NCBI RefSeq assembly: GCF_900111275.1
Contig: NZ_FOGR01000007.1
Span: 1-64,000 of the forward strand
Direction: 5' to 3'
From: Rhizobium sp. NFR03
GTDB taxonomy: Bacteria > Pseudomonadota > Alphaproteobacteria > Rhizobiales > Rhizobiaceae
Length of the DNA: 64,000 nucleotides
The notes beneath the pieces are model-generated. The model did no database searches. It was not told the origin of the DNA and saw nothing but the letters and a program-made list of their open reading frames with translations. This document shows, in pieces, positions 37,643 to 46,282 of this stretch (the stretch's first letter is position 1; each line of letters begins with the position of its first letter). A program made the position numbers and the translations under genes.

Positions 37643-37673
37643 GACCCGCCTGAGCCGAGACCTCAGGCGGGTC
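37643..37673 (+). terminator. terminator of katG
   Basis: A perfect 12-bp stem, GACCCGCCTGAG / CTCAGGCGGGTC, has a 7-nt loop and is followed by GTTTCCT. It starts 7 nt after the katG stop. Confidence 0.8.
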
Positions 37674-37705
37674 GTTTCCTCTGGAGTTTCCTCTGGAGTT
37701 TCCTC
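37674..37705. repeat. short 12-bp tandem repeat
   Basis: The unit GTTTCCTCTGGA occurs twice and is followed by a partial third copy (GTTTCCTC). It lies directly after the katG terminator hairpin. It probably arose by slippage; no function is evident. Confidence 0.7.
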
Positions 37706-37749
37706 ATCGAAGGCTGATGGATTTCCGATGCTGCGACAGAGCAGACCCG

Positions 37750-38508
37750 TTATTCCGGACGCCACTCGCCAATGCTTATGCCACCCTCTGTGGTCAGTTC
37801 GGTGCAAACAAAGTGGGAAAGCTCGTCGCTTCTGATGACGGCTGCGCTTAGTCGACCCGTTCGATACGCTCCTGTGTCCAGGGCTATGCGATTGGAATGG
37901 ATTTCAGGTCGCAGCGACGCTGTGATCGTGTGGCCATGCAGGACGATGTGGCGAAACAGGTCCAGATGGTCGAGAAAGCCGGCCCGGATCCAGCGCAGGT
38001 CGTATGCGTCCTGATCTATCAGCTCCACGCCGGGGCGTATTCCCGCATGAACGAAGCAAAAGCGCCCGATCTCCTTGAAGGTCAGGGCATTTTCCAGCAG
38101 ATCGACATGATGGGGAAACCTGTGCCGGATGTCGGCGGCAATATTATCGAGATCCGGCACCGGTCGGTCCGAATACGCGCTCAATGTCGCGACACCTCCC
38201 CAGTCCAGCCAGTTGACGGCGTCCTCGCTGGTGAGTGTGCCGCGCAGAAGTTCGCGCAGGTAATAATCATGGTTGCCCAGAATCAGCCGGGAGCCCGGAT
38301 AGAGTTCGAGAGTTGCGCAGACCTGATCGATGACCTTGGGACTGTCAGGGCCGCGATCGATAAGGTCACCGAGGAAGATCACGACCGGCTTCGAAGCATG
38401 GGCTGCCGCGCCTTCTGCGATATAGGCAAGCATCACTTCAAGAAGATCCGCGCGGCCGTGAATGTCGGCGATCGCGTAGATGTCGGGCGGTCGGCTATCT
38501 GTCGTCAT
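37750..38508 (-). CDS. metallophosphoesterase (PPP-type Ser/Thr phosphatase or Ap4A hydrolase family)
   Basis: The 252-aa calcineurin-like phosphatase has all five metal motifs: DIHGRADLL, GDLIDRGPDS, GNHDYYL, VHAGIRPG and HGHT. This pattern matches small bacterial PPP-family phosphatases. The ATG at 38508 has a GGAAAGAG ribosome site, and the open frame upstream is not family-like. It stands alone between katG and an inositol-monophosphatase-family gene. Its substrate (protein phosphate or a dinucleotide) cannot be told. Confidence 0.9.
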   Translation of the reverse strand: MTTDSRPPDIYAIADIHGRADLLEVMLAYIAEGAAAHASKPVVIFLGDLIDRGPDSPKVIDQVCATLELYPGSRLILGNHDYYLRELLRGTLTSEDAVNWLDWGGVATLSAYSDRPVPDLDNIAADIRHRFPHHVDLLENALTFKEIGRFCFVHAGIRPGVELIDQDAYDLRWIRAGFLDHLDLFRHIVLHGHTITASLRPEIHSNRIALDTGAYRTGRLSAAVIRSDELSHFVCTELTTEGGISIGEWRPE

Positions 38509-38709
38509 CACTCTCTTTCCTGCCGGAAAAACATGGTTGCGGGACATCATCCGGCCGAAGGCGAGCAGCTGGAACGGGAGCAGGGACGAGACCGAAGCGA
38601 AGCCATCCGGGGTGGCGATACCGTATACGCCATCTCTCCCCTGACGCACCATCGAAAGCGAGCGGCTCAACGACATGCCATTCAAGCGTATCGCGAGACA
38701 AAGGAGTCT

Positions 38710-39498
38710 CTATACCCCGGCAATGCGGCGCAGATCCTCCACGGCGCCGGGAGCTGCGGCGAGGACCGGGGAGCCGCGGGTCAGTTGCTCGCCATCGACC
38801 GGAAAAGGGTGGTGCCAGCCGCCGGCTTCCGAGACGAGGCAATATCCCGCAAGGCAATCCCAGGCGTGCATGTAAGGTTCATAATAGCCGACCAGCCGGC
38901 CTGCCGCGACATAGGCGAGCATCAGCGCTCCGGAGCCGTTGCGGATGAAATTGCCACCGGCTTCCATCAGGGTCTCCACCATTTTCCCGACAAAGGCCGG
39001 TGTGACGTGGTTGTTGGCGCCGATGCCGGTCACGGCGTTGCGGATGGTCCGCGACGGATCAAGCTGCAATACCCGGCCGTTGAGCACGGCGCCTTTGCCT
39101 GTGGCCGCGGCATAGAGTTCGTCGAAGCAGGGCGCAAAGATCACGCCGATCACCGGCTTGCTGTCGAAGAGGACGGCGATGGAGACGCACCAGTTGGGCA
39201 TGCCGTTGACGAAGGGGCTGGTGCCGTCGATGGGATCGACCACCCAGGTGTAGCCGGAAGTCCCCGCGGCAAGGCCATACTCCTCCCCGAGGAAACCGTC
39301 TTCAGGGTATATGTCGGCCACTCCAGCGCGAATGAGATTTTCCACCTCGCGGTCGGCAATCGAGACGACGTCCTGCGCATCGCGCTTGGTTTCGATGACC
39401 AGCGTTTCCCGCCGGTTGAAATAATCAAGGGCGACAGCACCGGCGTTGCGGGCAATCGTCTGCGCCAGAGTAAAGCGGGCGTCGAGATCATGCGTCAT
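38710..39498 (-). CDS. inositol monophosphatase-family phosphatase
   Basis: The 262-aa Mg-dependent phosphatase has GEEYG in place of the usual GEE metal motif, the core signature DPIDGTSPFVNGMP (DPxDGT) and the C-terminal WDCLAGYCLVSEAGG (WDxAAxxxxxxEAGG). Related rhizobial proteins act as histidinol-phosphatase or sugar-phosphate phosphatases. The ATG at 39498 is chosen for the AAGGAC site before it. It lies 25 nt after the truncated ABC ATPase gene on the same strand, as in loci for uptake of phosphorylated sugars, which hints at a sugar-phosphate substrate. Confidence 0.9.
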   Translation of the reverse strand: MTHDLDARFTLAQTIARNAGAVALDYFNRRETLVIETKRDAQDVVSIADREVENLIRAGVADIYPEDGFLGEEYGLAAGTSGYTWVVDPIDGTSPFVNGMPNWCVSIAVLFDSKPVIGVIFAPCFDELYAAATGKGAVLNGRVLQLDPSRTIRNAVTGIGANNHVTPAFVGKMVETLMEAGGNFIRNGSGALMLAYVAAGRLVGYYEPYMHAWDCLAGYCLVSEAGGWHHPFPVDGEQLTRGSPVLAAAPGAVEDLRRIAGV

Positions 39499-39523
39499 GA
39501 GAAGTCCTTGTCGTGCGAACGGT

Positions 39524-40021
39524 TCAGTCGTTGATAATGGCAATGCCGCGCCCTTTGAAGCCCACAGCGACATCTGTTGCAGGCGGCAGCGCCCGTTTCA
39601 CGGCGGGATTGACCACAAACAGCCGGCCGGTGCCGGTTTCCACCTCATATTCCACATGATCGCCGAGATAGGCAGCATGGGTGATGCGCCCGGGGAGGGC
39701 GGCACTCGACGCCGGCTCCAGCGTGATCGAGTTCGGCCGCACGGCAAGCTTGGCAGGTCCCGGCCGGGCATTGCGGCTGGGCACGCGATGTTCGAGCGCG
39801 CCGATGCGGATGGTCGCATCCGCCCCCTCGACGCGGATGACATCGCAGGCGACCACGTTCGCCTCACCCATGAAGTCGGCGATGAAGGCGGACGCCGGCG
39901 CTTCGTAGAGATCACGAGGCGAGCCCTCCTGCGCGATCACGCCGTCCTTCATGATGATGATGCGGTCGGAGACGGCCAGCGCCTCGTCCTGATCGTGCGT
40001 GACGTAGACGGCGGTGAAGCC
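39524..40021 (-). pseudogene. 3' fragment of an ABC transporter ATPase gene (iron/sugar-phosphate/polyamine type)
   Basis: Translation gives only the part after Walker B: FTAVYVTHDQDEALAVSDRI, DGVIAQEGSPRDLYEAPASAFIADFMG and a C-terminal TOBE domain. This is the CUT1/FbpC-PotA-type ATPase C-terminus (about 165 residues). Walker A, Q-loop and signature are missing because the sequence changes abruptly at about 40021 into a sensor-kinase gene on the opposite strand. It is truncated by a deletion and not functional. Confidence 0.85.
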
Positions 40022-40642
40022 TCGCGCGGGATCGTCGATCTCTCGGCCGGCATGAATGCGCTGGCCGGCGGGCAGAGGCACATCGCGGTCCCGCGCTATC
40101 GCGGCAACGAGACGGAGCTGATCCGGCTGGTGCAGGCCTTCAGCGCCTTCCGCGAAAGCGTCGACCGCGTCAGCCAGATGCGCCGAAAGGCAGATACGGC
40201 AGCGAAGACGATCCGCGCGATCTTTCGCAGCATGAATGAGGGAATTGCTCTGTTCGATGTAGCCGGCAAGCCGCAGGCGATGAACCGGCGGGTAATCGAG
40301 CTCGTTGGCCGCGGCGGTCCGTCCCGAAAGCTTCCCTTGCAGGCCTTCCATGGCGGCGAGATCACCATTTCGGCGACCCATGATGGCACATCCGTCGTCG
40401 TCTCCGTTTCCGACGAGGGTATTGGCATGACGCCGGAAGCCATCGACAAGGCTTTCGAACCCTACTTCACGACGCGTATGAAGAACGGGAGCGCCGGTCT
40501 AGGCCTTGCGACTGTCTATGGCTTCGTTCGTCAGTCCGGCGGAGATGCGAGCATCCAGTCGCGACTGGGGGAAGGTACACGCGTTACGCTCACATTTGCC
40601 GACCAGAGGTTCGATACGTTTTCAGGCGCTGCGACGGGGTGA
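40022..40642 (+). pseudogene. remnant of a sensor histidine kinase gene, double deletion
   Basis: The plus strand reads a HAMP-side segment (GIVDLSAGMNALAGGQRHIAV...GNETELIRLVQAFSAFRESV), then a PAS-like start (TIRAIFRSMNEGIALFDVAGKPQAMNRRVIELVG). At about 40345 it jumps to the ATPase C-terminal half: GGEITISATHDGTSVVVSVSDEGIGM, EPYFTTRMKNGSAGLGLATVYGFVRQSGG and GTRVTLTF. The dimerisation/phosphoacceptor His region and the N-box are absent, and so are the start and sensor domain. It was left by the same kind of deletion as the adjacent ABC fragment. Confidence 0.85.
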
Positions 40643-40663
40643 GGATCGCTGTTATGCGGAGCG

Positions 40664-41368
40664 CTATGGGGAGAGAGGCTGACCCAGCATATCTGCGAAC
40701 CCGCGACGACCGGTGGCACTGATCGTCAGCGTCCTGGTATTCGGCCTTCGTACCACCCATCCCAGTTCGATCGTTCGCGTCAGCATCGCCGCGCCCAGCT
40801 TTCCTGCGATGTGCGGCCGGCGTTCGCTCCAGTCGAGGCACATGCGGCAGAGTGGACGTTTCGACGGGCTGATCCCGGCAAGGTCGATACCGAAATCGCA
40901 GAAGAAGCGATGTCCCTCGGCTGAGAGGACGCCTACGCCCTCCGATCTATGCACGAGCCCTCGCTGCTCGAAGTTTGCGGCAATCTCCACGGCAATGCGG
41001 CCAGCCATGTGGTCGTAGCATGTCCTTGCCCATCGCATCGCTTCGGCGCGGGGCCCGTGGCGCTTCGCTGGCGAGGCCGGCGACGTTTGCGACAGCCCCA
41101 TCAGACCTTCCAGCACGTGCGCGACGGAGGGGGAGGCGAGCCGGAAATAGCGATGGCGTCCCTGCCGCTCGGCCGCGACGAGCCGTCCGTCGAGAAGCTT
41201 TGCAAGATGCCCGCTCGCCGTCTGCGGCGTGATGCCTGCGTGGGACGCCAGCTCGCCTGCCGTCAGCGCTTCGCCGCCGATCAGGGCCGCGAGCATATTG
41301 GCGCGCGCGGGGTCGCCCATGAGATGGGCCGCCTGGGCGATCATGTTGCCGGTGGGAAGGTCGATCAT
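40664..41368 (-). CDS. ArsR-family transcriptional regulator
   Basis: The 234-aa protein has an N-terminal winged helix: MGDPARANMLAALIGGEALTAGELASHAGITPQTASGHLAKLLDGRLVAAERQGRHRYFRLAS. The extra C-terminal region of about 130 residues contains a cluster CRMCLDWSERRPHIAG that could bind a metal or a thiol-reactive ligand. It is divergent from an EamA exporter (122 nt gap), so it probably represses that gene. An ATG at 41344 is a second start option. Confidence 0.9.
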   Translation of the reverse strand: MIDLPTGNMIAQAAHLMGDPARANMLAALIGGEALTAGELASHAGITPQTASGHLAKLLDGRLVAAERQGRHRYFRLASPSVAHVLEGLMGLSQTSPASPAKRHGPRAEAMRWARTCYDHMAGRIAVEIAANFEQRGLVHRSEGVGVLSAEGHRFFCDFGIDLAGISPSKRPLCRMCLDWSERRPHIAGKLGAAMLTRTIELGWVVRRPNTRTLTISATGRRGFADMLGQPLSP

Positions 41369-41490
41369 GGCCCGAGACTATCGTTTTGTTCGCTGCGTGT
41401 CAGGCCGGGATATTTCGGCGATGGCCGAAGCGTCGGCGTCTGGAAACCTGTAAGGGTCTGGCCTATCGATATCAACGACGTGGACCTGAT

Positions 41491-42393
41491 ATGCCCGAAC
41501 AACAGCCCCGACTTGCCATTAGCCTTCTGATGCTCCTGGCCCTCGCCACTCTCTGGGGAGCCTCCTACAGCTTCATCAAGATCGGCGTCGCTACGATCCC
41601 GCCCGTTACGCTCATCGCCGCAAGAACGATCATTGCGGGCAGTCTGCTTCTCGTCGTTCTTCGTATGCGCGGACTGAAGCTGCCGACGGATCGCCGCAAT
41701 AGGCACCGCTTCATCGTACAGGCCGTGCTGAACTCCGTTCTCCCCTTTACGCTGATTGCCTGGGGAGAGCAGCATATCGACGCGGGGCTGGCGGTCATTC
41801 TGAACGCGCTGACACCCGTCTTTGCCTTTCTGATCAACGCCCTCATCACGCGTCATGAAGCTGTTACAGTCCCGAAGCTGTTCGGCGTGGTCTTCGGCCT
41901 TCTCGGGATCTGCCTTGTGGTCGGTCCGTCCGTTCTTGCGGGGCTCGGCACCGGCGTCGTTGCGCAGTTCGCCATCATCCTTGCGGCCGTCGCTTACGGA
42001 GGCGCCGTCACCTTCGGCCGGACCTTCCGGGATCTCGATCCGATGATGCCGGCGGCAGGCTCGCTGATCTGGGGCGGCGTGATCCTGCTGCCCGTCAGTC
42101 TCCTCGTCGATCACCCCTGGACGCTTGCGCCTGCGATGTCATCGATCTGGGCTCTTCTCGCTTTGTCCATCTTCTCCACGTCGCTCGCCTTCGTTCTCTA
42201 TTTCACGCTTTTGCAGAGGCTGGGCTCTGTCGGCACCACGGCGCAAGCTTATCTTCGCGTCCCGATCGGAGTCGGTATCGGGGTTCTGTTCCTCGGTGAA
42301 ACGCCCAACCCGAATGCTTTGCTGGGCCTCGTCTTCGTGGTCGCGAGCGTCATCGCGATGACGATGCCGGCTCGCCGGGCGCGGGGAAGATGA
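41491..42393 (+). CDS. EamA/DMT-superfamily exporter
   Basis: The 300-aa protein has about ten membrane helices in two EamA halves. The first begins LATLWGASYSFIKIGVATIPPVTLIAARTIIAG and the second has AAVAYGGAVTFGRTF and TTAQAYLRVPIGVGIGVLFLGETP. Such carriers export amino acids or metabolites. It faces the ArsR regulator, suggesting induction by its own substrate. The start at 41491 is preferred over upstream codons because it gives the normal short N-terminus. Confidence 0.9.
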   Translation: MPEQQPRLAISLLMLLALATLWGASYSFIKIGVATIPPVTLIAARTIIAGSLLLVVLRMRGLKLPTDRRNRHRFIVQAVLNSVLPFTLIAWGEQHIDAGLAVILNALTPVFAFLINALITRHEAVTVPKLFGVVFGLLGICLVVGPSVLAGLGTGVVAQFAIILAAVAYGGAVTFGRTFRDLDPMMPAAGSLIWGGVILLPVSLLVDHPWTLAPAMSSIWALLALSIFSTSLAFVLYFTLLQRLGSVGTTAQAYLRVPIGVGIGVLFLGETPNPNALLGLVFVVASVIAMTMPARRARGR

Positions 42394-42431
42394 GAGCGGT
42401 CCCGTTCGCGAACGGCGCGGGCTTGCGCCGC

Positions 42432-43553
42432 CTACTCCCAATAACCGTCATCGGCGAGTGCTGAGACACGGTTCAGCACCTTGCCGCCGTCGGCCAAGGG
42501 GGAGACGTTGGTATAGTCTTCGCAAAGGGTCATGACCCACGCGTGTTGTTCGCCGGTGAGGGGATTGCTGACCACTCGACGGTAGACAGCTGCTCCATCA
42601 TCCGTTCCGCTGATCTGCATTGCCGGCGTGAATGCGACCGGTGAATGAAGAGGTGGACTACACCTCCCGGCTGCGACGAGCTGCTTGGCAAGATCCGCCG
42701 CGGACTTGCCAGAACGAGGGTGGACCCAGTCCTCCCGGGCCCACTTTTCCCAGCGCGACAGCCCGAATTCTCTCGTCCAGAACGTCTGCTCCATCTGCAT
42801 TGCATCACCGGGGCTCTGCCCGTCCGGGGCTCCGCGGGAGTAATGACTTGAAATCACCGAGACCAGCGCGCGCCCGGATGTGTAACTGACCTTTTCGACG
42901 GCCCATGTGGTCAGGGCGCGGGAATAGCGCAGCGCGCAAGCACCCATGTTCGCGGAAGCTGCTCCTTTCTGGAGTTTCGTCTGGAACATGCCATAGCCCG
43001 TTGCGCCGAGGGCGGGAACATCAGCCGGGCCGATCACCCAACCGCGAAAGAAGCGCCGGGAGCTCTGCCTGTTCGCGGCGCAAAGGTCGCTTTCGAAGGA
43101 AGACAGGGAAACCGGGCTGTAGCTGCCCATGATGAACCCGTACTGGTCGTCATGCCACTGGATCGAGGCGCCGTTGCGCTCAAGCTCGTCATCCTCCTCG
43201 GGCGGCGCCGCGCTGCAGGGCACCTGGCGAAGGGTGGAGCTGACGATGCGCGTTTCATGAAAGCGGGAGACGGGGACGTTGATTTTCGACACCGGCCCCG
43301 CTGCGCATCCCGAGGTGGGGGCCGGGAAGTTCTGCAAGGTGTAGGGCGGGGTTTCCCCGGGCGCGATATCCCGGTGCCGCCGGCAATCCTTGTCTCCGGG
43401 TACGCCGGCGACGGCGTTTCCATCAGGTCCCGTGCACACATCCATCGTCATGAAATCCGCAATGGGACCAAAGCCTTGCGGCTGCGCCGTGGCCATGGAC
43501 GCCGCCATCGACGTCATGAGTGCCACGACCGAGCGCAACAGGAACGTCTTCAT
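42432..43553 (-). CDS. secreted cysteine-containing protein of unknown function
   Basis: The 373-aa product has a clear signal peptide (MKTFLLRSVVALMTSMAASMATAQ). The mature chain contains about nine cysteines, which suggests disulfides in the periplasm or outside. Segments such as DDQYGFIMGSYSP, CALRYSRALTTWAVEKVSYTSG and WVMTLCEDYTNVSPLADG do not match a family I recognise. GGAG lies 8 nt before the chosen ATG. It is convergent with the EamA gene and has no obvious partner. Confidence 0.75.
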   Translation of the reverse strand: MKTFLLRSVVALMTSMAASMATAQPQGFGPIADFMTMDVCTGPDGNAVAGVPGDKDCRRHRDIAPGETPPYTLQNFPAPTSGCAAGPVSKINVPVSRFHETRIVSSTLRQVPCSAAPPEEDDELERNGASIQWHDDQYGFIMGSYSPVSLSSFESDLCAANRQSSRRFFRGWVIGPADVPALGATGYGMFQTKLQKGAASANMGACALRYSRALTTWAVEKVSYTSGRALVSVISSHYSRGAPDGQSPGDAMQMEQTFWTREFGLSRWEKWAREDWVHPRSGKSAADLAKQLVAAGRCSPPLHSPVAFTPAMQISGTDDGAAVYRRVVSNPLTGEQHAWVMTLCEDYTNVSPLADGGKVLNRVSALADDGYWE

Positions 43554-43797
43554 TGTCATTCTCCAGCCCTTATCCATTCGCCTTCGCCGGCAATGCTCGA
43601 CGAATAGATCGACATGGCGGACGGATTATGTCCAAGGTCGTGATACCGGCTCTTCATCGGCAGCACATCTGCTTCTTGTATCGCTGGGTAGCTGAATGCC
43701 GGATCGTCGTCCCCATCCCCGGGATTGCGCTCGCCATAAGCCTTACCGCGCGCCGCTTACGCCCTATGTGCGACCTATCATAATTGGAAAAGGCATC

Positions 43798-44217
43798 ATG
43801 AAAAGACTCGCGATTATCCTGATTTCCCTCGTCACGGCGCTCACCAGTTTTGTGCCGGCACAGGCTTTCCCCGTGCGGCCCGTAACATCATCGGCAAGCT
43901 CGACCGGTGCAGGCTCGACGGATGCGCAGCAGGTTCAGTATCGGGAAGAGCGGCGCATCATCCGCCGGCACAACCAGCGCAACGGTCATCGCTATAGCGG
44001 CCGCTATGATCGCCGCGACCGGTACAGCGATCACCGGCGCTACGACCGTCGTCACCGCAACAACGGCGCAATCATCGGCGGTCTTGCCGCTGGTGCCATC
44101 ATCGGCGGCGCGATCGCTTCGCAAAACCGCAGCAGCTGTGCTGCCCGCTATCGTTCGTATCGCGCGTCGGACAACACCTATCAGCCCAACTCGGGCCCGC
44201 GTCGCGTTTGCCGCTAG
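43798..44217 (+). CDS. BA14K-family small secreted protein
   Basis: The 139-aa protein has a signal peptide (MKRLAIILISLVTALTSFVPAQAF), a low-complexity Arg/His/Tyr-rich stretch (about residues 50-95), a Gly-rich membrane-like segment (AIIGGLAAGAIIGGAIAS) and the BA14K C-terminal motif CAARYRSYRASDNTYQPNSG..RRVC. BA14K proteins are typical of Rhizobiales and were described as immunoreactive, lectin-like envelope proteins in Brucella. AAAAGG precedes the ATG at 43798. Confidence 0.9.
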   Translation: MKRLAIILISLVTALTSFVPAQAFPVRPVTSSASSTGAGSTDAQQVQYREERRIIRRHNQRNGHRYSGRYDRRDRYSDHRRYDRRHRNNGAIIGGLAAGAIIGGAIASQNRSSCAARYRSYRASDNTYQPNSGPRRVCR

Positions 44218-44230
44218 GAGCGTGAGCAGC

Positions 44231-44262
44231 ATAGGGCGCAGACCGAGGGGTCTGCGCCCTAT
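44231..44262. terminator. bidirectional terminator between BA14K and yceI genes
   Basis: A perfect 14-bp stem, ATAGGGCGCAGACC / GGTCTGCGCCCTAT, has a GAGG loop and lies between convergent genes with 13 and 7 nt on each side. Confidence 0.85.
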
Positions 44263-44269
44263 GTCTATG

Positions 44270-44854
44270 TTATTGAGCGGCGCCTGCCTCGACGGAGATG
44301 CGAACGGCTACGTCGTCGGAGACGGCAGGCGCGAACATTCCGAGGTTGAAGTCTGTGCGCTTCACTGTGGCGGTCGCGTTGAAGCCGATCCACGGCTTGT
44401 TTTCCATAGGATGCTGGCCCTGCTGATTGAGAACGGTATCCAGCACGACAGGCTTGGTAATGCCGTTCAGCGTCAGGTCGCCGGTGATCAGCGCGGTCTT
44501 CTCACCCGTGACCTTGATCGAGGTCGACTTGAAGCTCACATTCGGCGACTTGCCTTCGCCGCCGAAGAAGTCGGCAGACTGGAAGTGCTTGTTGCGGCCG
44601 GCGTCGCCCGTCTGGAGCGAGGAGATCGGGAACTCGACGGTGACCGTCGATGTCTCGGGCTTGGCTTCATCGAAGTTGATCGTGCCGGTGATGCCGCTGA
44701 ACATTCCGCTCGTCGTCGAAAAGCCCAGATGCTGGTAGGAGAAGACGACCTGGCTGTGGCCGGCATCGAAGGTGTAGGCCTTCGGTTCTGCATGAGCAGC
44801 ACCGGCGAGAAGCAGGGCCGACGCGAAGACAGCATATTTGGTTCTGGTGATCAT
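44270..44854 (-). CDS. YceI-family periplasmic lipid-binding protein
   Basis: The 194-aa lipocalin-like beta-barrel binds isoprenoid chains. A signal peptide (MITRTKYAVFASALLLAGAAHAEP) precedes the YceI domain: YTFDAGHSQVVFSYQHLGFSTTSGMFSG, FFGGEGKSPNVSFKSTSIK, GDLTLNGITKPVVLD and FNATATVKRTDFNLGMFAPAVSDDV. The ATG at 44854 has AAGGAC upstream. It follows, 56 nt downstream, a cytochrome b561-YceI fusion gene on the same strand, so the two are probably one operon. Confidence 0.95.
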   Translation of the reverse strand: MITRTKYAVFASALLLAGAAHAEPKAYTFDAGHSQVVFSYQHLGFSTTSGMFSGITGTINFDEAKPETSTVTVEFPISSLQTGDAGRNKHFQSADFFGGEGKSPNVSFKSTSIKVTGEKTALITGDLTLNGITKPVVLDTVLNQQGQHPMENKPWIGFNATATVKRTDFNLGMFAPAVSDDVAVRISVEAGAAQ

Positions 44855-44910
44855 GATCTTGTCCTTCGTTCGTGCCATCCGCGGAATGCAGACGGAAATG
44901 GAATGGTGAA

Positions 44911-46080
44911 TCAGTGCTTTGCCTGGAGAGAAATATCGACCTCGACTGCGAAGCCGACCGTCTTTTCGTCTGCATAGCTTTCAGCGATTTTGAAGTCGCG
45001 GCGGTCGAGCATCGTCTGACCGGACATATCCGCGACGCCATTCTTGATGGTCATCTTGAACGGCAGCCGGACGGGTATCTCGATGCCCTTGAGGTTCAAG
45101 GTCCCGATGGCGAGGTAGTCCGTGCCTTGTCGCTGGATCTGCGCAGTGAACAGGGCCTGTGGATGCTGTGCCGCATCCAGAAAGCCGGGACCCTTCACCT
45201 GGTCGCTGACGCTTCCGAGGGTAACACTTGCGGGGTTGATGACGGCCTTGACGTTTCCGGTGCCTGTCGCCTCGTCGAAAGCGATAGAGGCCGTCCAGTC
45301 GGAGAACGAGCCGGAAACCGGCGTTCCCATTTGCTTCACCTTGAAGCCGAGCGTACCCCCGGTCACCTTCCACTCCGATGGCGCGGCCTGCAGTTTCGAT
45401 GCCGGTGACGATGGTGAACGTGCACCGATCTGCGATGCGAAGACCACGCCCGAGAAAGCCACGACCGCCAGTCCGAATGCTGCTGCGGAACTCCATCCGG
45501 TGCGCGCCAGACCTGTGGTCTGGCCGGCATTTCTCCCGCGCGCCATTCGCTGGAAAACGCCGTCGCGATCGATCAGGGCGTGCTTCAAAGCTCCCGCTAC
45601 ATGCAGAGCGATGGCGAGACAGAGCGTCCAGGCCAGAAGCTGATGCGTTGCCGCCATTCGCTGTGCCAGTTCGTTGGACTTCGGCACCAGCGGCAGATCC
45701 TGCCCGAACGGCCAGAGGATCGGTGCATATCCCGATGTTGCGGCATGCTCGATCCAGCCGGTCAGCGGAACCAGCAGCATCGAACCGTAGAGCATCCAGT
45801 GAACGACGTTGGCCACGAAAACCTCGAGGCGCCGCTCGGGGTGCACAGGGGCAGGATGCGACTGAAAGAGCGTCCAGCAGATACGGGCGAGAGCCAGCGT
45901 GAAAGCGAGAACGCCAAGGGTTTTGTGGATCGAGAAATAGAGAACCTTCGCATCGACCGCCTCCATGGAGGATCGGTGCGCGATGAAGCCCATTGCGATG
46001 TTCAGACTGATGACGACGGCTGTCGCCCAATGGAAAAAGCGGGACACGCTTCCGTAAGCCGTAGAACTGTTATGCTTCAC
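44911..46080 (-). CDS. cytochrome b561-YceI fusion protein
   Basis: The 389-aa fusion has residues about 1-180 as a four-helix bacterial cytochrome b561 (RFFHWATAVVISLNIAMGF, SIHKTLGVLAFTLALARICW, VANVVHWMLYGSMLLVPLTGW, ATHQLLAWTLCLAIALHVAGALKH) with the haem-ligand histidines. A fifth helix (about 197-215) leads to a YceI barrel (about 230-389: WKVTGGTLGFKVKQMGTPVSGSFSDWTASI, GTLNLKGIEIPVRLPF, RRDFKI). This joins a membrane quinol-linked haem protein to a quinone/isoprenoid-binding barrel in one chain. Electron exchange between membrane quinone and a lipid bound in the periplasm is a reasonable inference. Confidence 0.93.
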   Translation of the reverse strand: MKHNSSTAYGSVSRFFHWATAVVISLNIAMGFIAHRSSMEAVDAKVLYFSIHKTLGVLAFTLALARICWTLFQSHPAPVHPERRLEVFVANVVHWMLYGSMLLVPLTGWIEHAATSGYAPILWPFGQDLPLVPKSNELAQRMAATHQLLAWTLCLAIALHVAGALKHALIDRDGVFQRMARGRNAGQTTGLARTGWSSAAAFGLAVVAFSGVVFASQIGARSPSSPASKLQAAPSEWKVTGGTLGFKVKQMGTPVSGSFSDWTASIAFDEATGTGNVKAVINPASVTLGSVSDQVKGPGFLDAAQHPQALFTAQIQRQGTDYLAIGTLNLKGIEIPVRLPFKMTIKNGVADMSGQTMLDRRDFKIAESYADEKTVGFAVEVDISLQAKH

Positions 46081-46282
46081 GCGGGGTGTCTCCGATGTCG
46101 TGCCCTGTCAGAGCACATCACCTCTTATAAGAGAACCCGAAAGAGTGCAGACATACTGTTCACTCTTTGCGAACAGTCACGATAGATTGATCAGCTTTTA
46201 GATCTGGAGATTCAGTCCGATGTCGGTCATCACACGCGACGTGCGTGCATAGACTTTGCGGCTTGCAGAGTTCGTGCTCTCG

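Noticed and set aside
37674-37705. Tandem 12-bp repeat considered as a CRISPR or minisatellite
   Set aside because: Only two and a half copies, no spacers; slippage is a sufficient explanation. No CRISPR array is present in the window.
37897-39534. 545-codon plus-strand frame across the phosphoesterase and inositol-monophosphatase genes
   Set aside because: It spans two well-supported minus-strand genes and their gap and shows no family motif.
39446-40642. 398-codon plus-strand frame read as a single novel sensor protein
   Set aside because: Its first 190 codons are antisense to the ABC ATPase fragment; only the part after about 40022 is kinase-derived, and it lacks essential domains.
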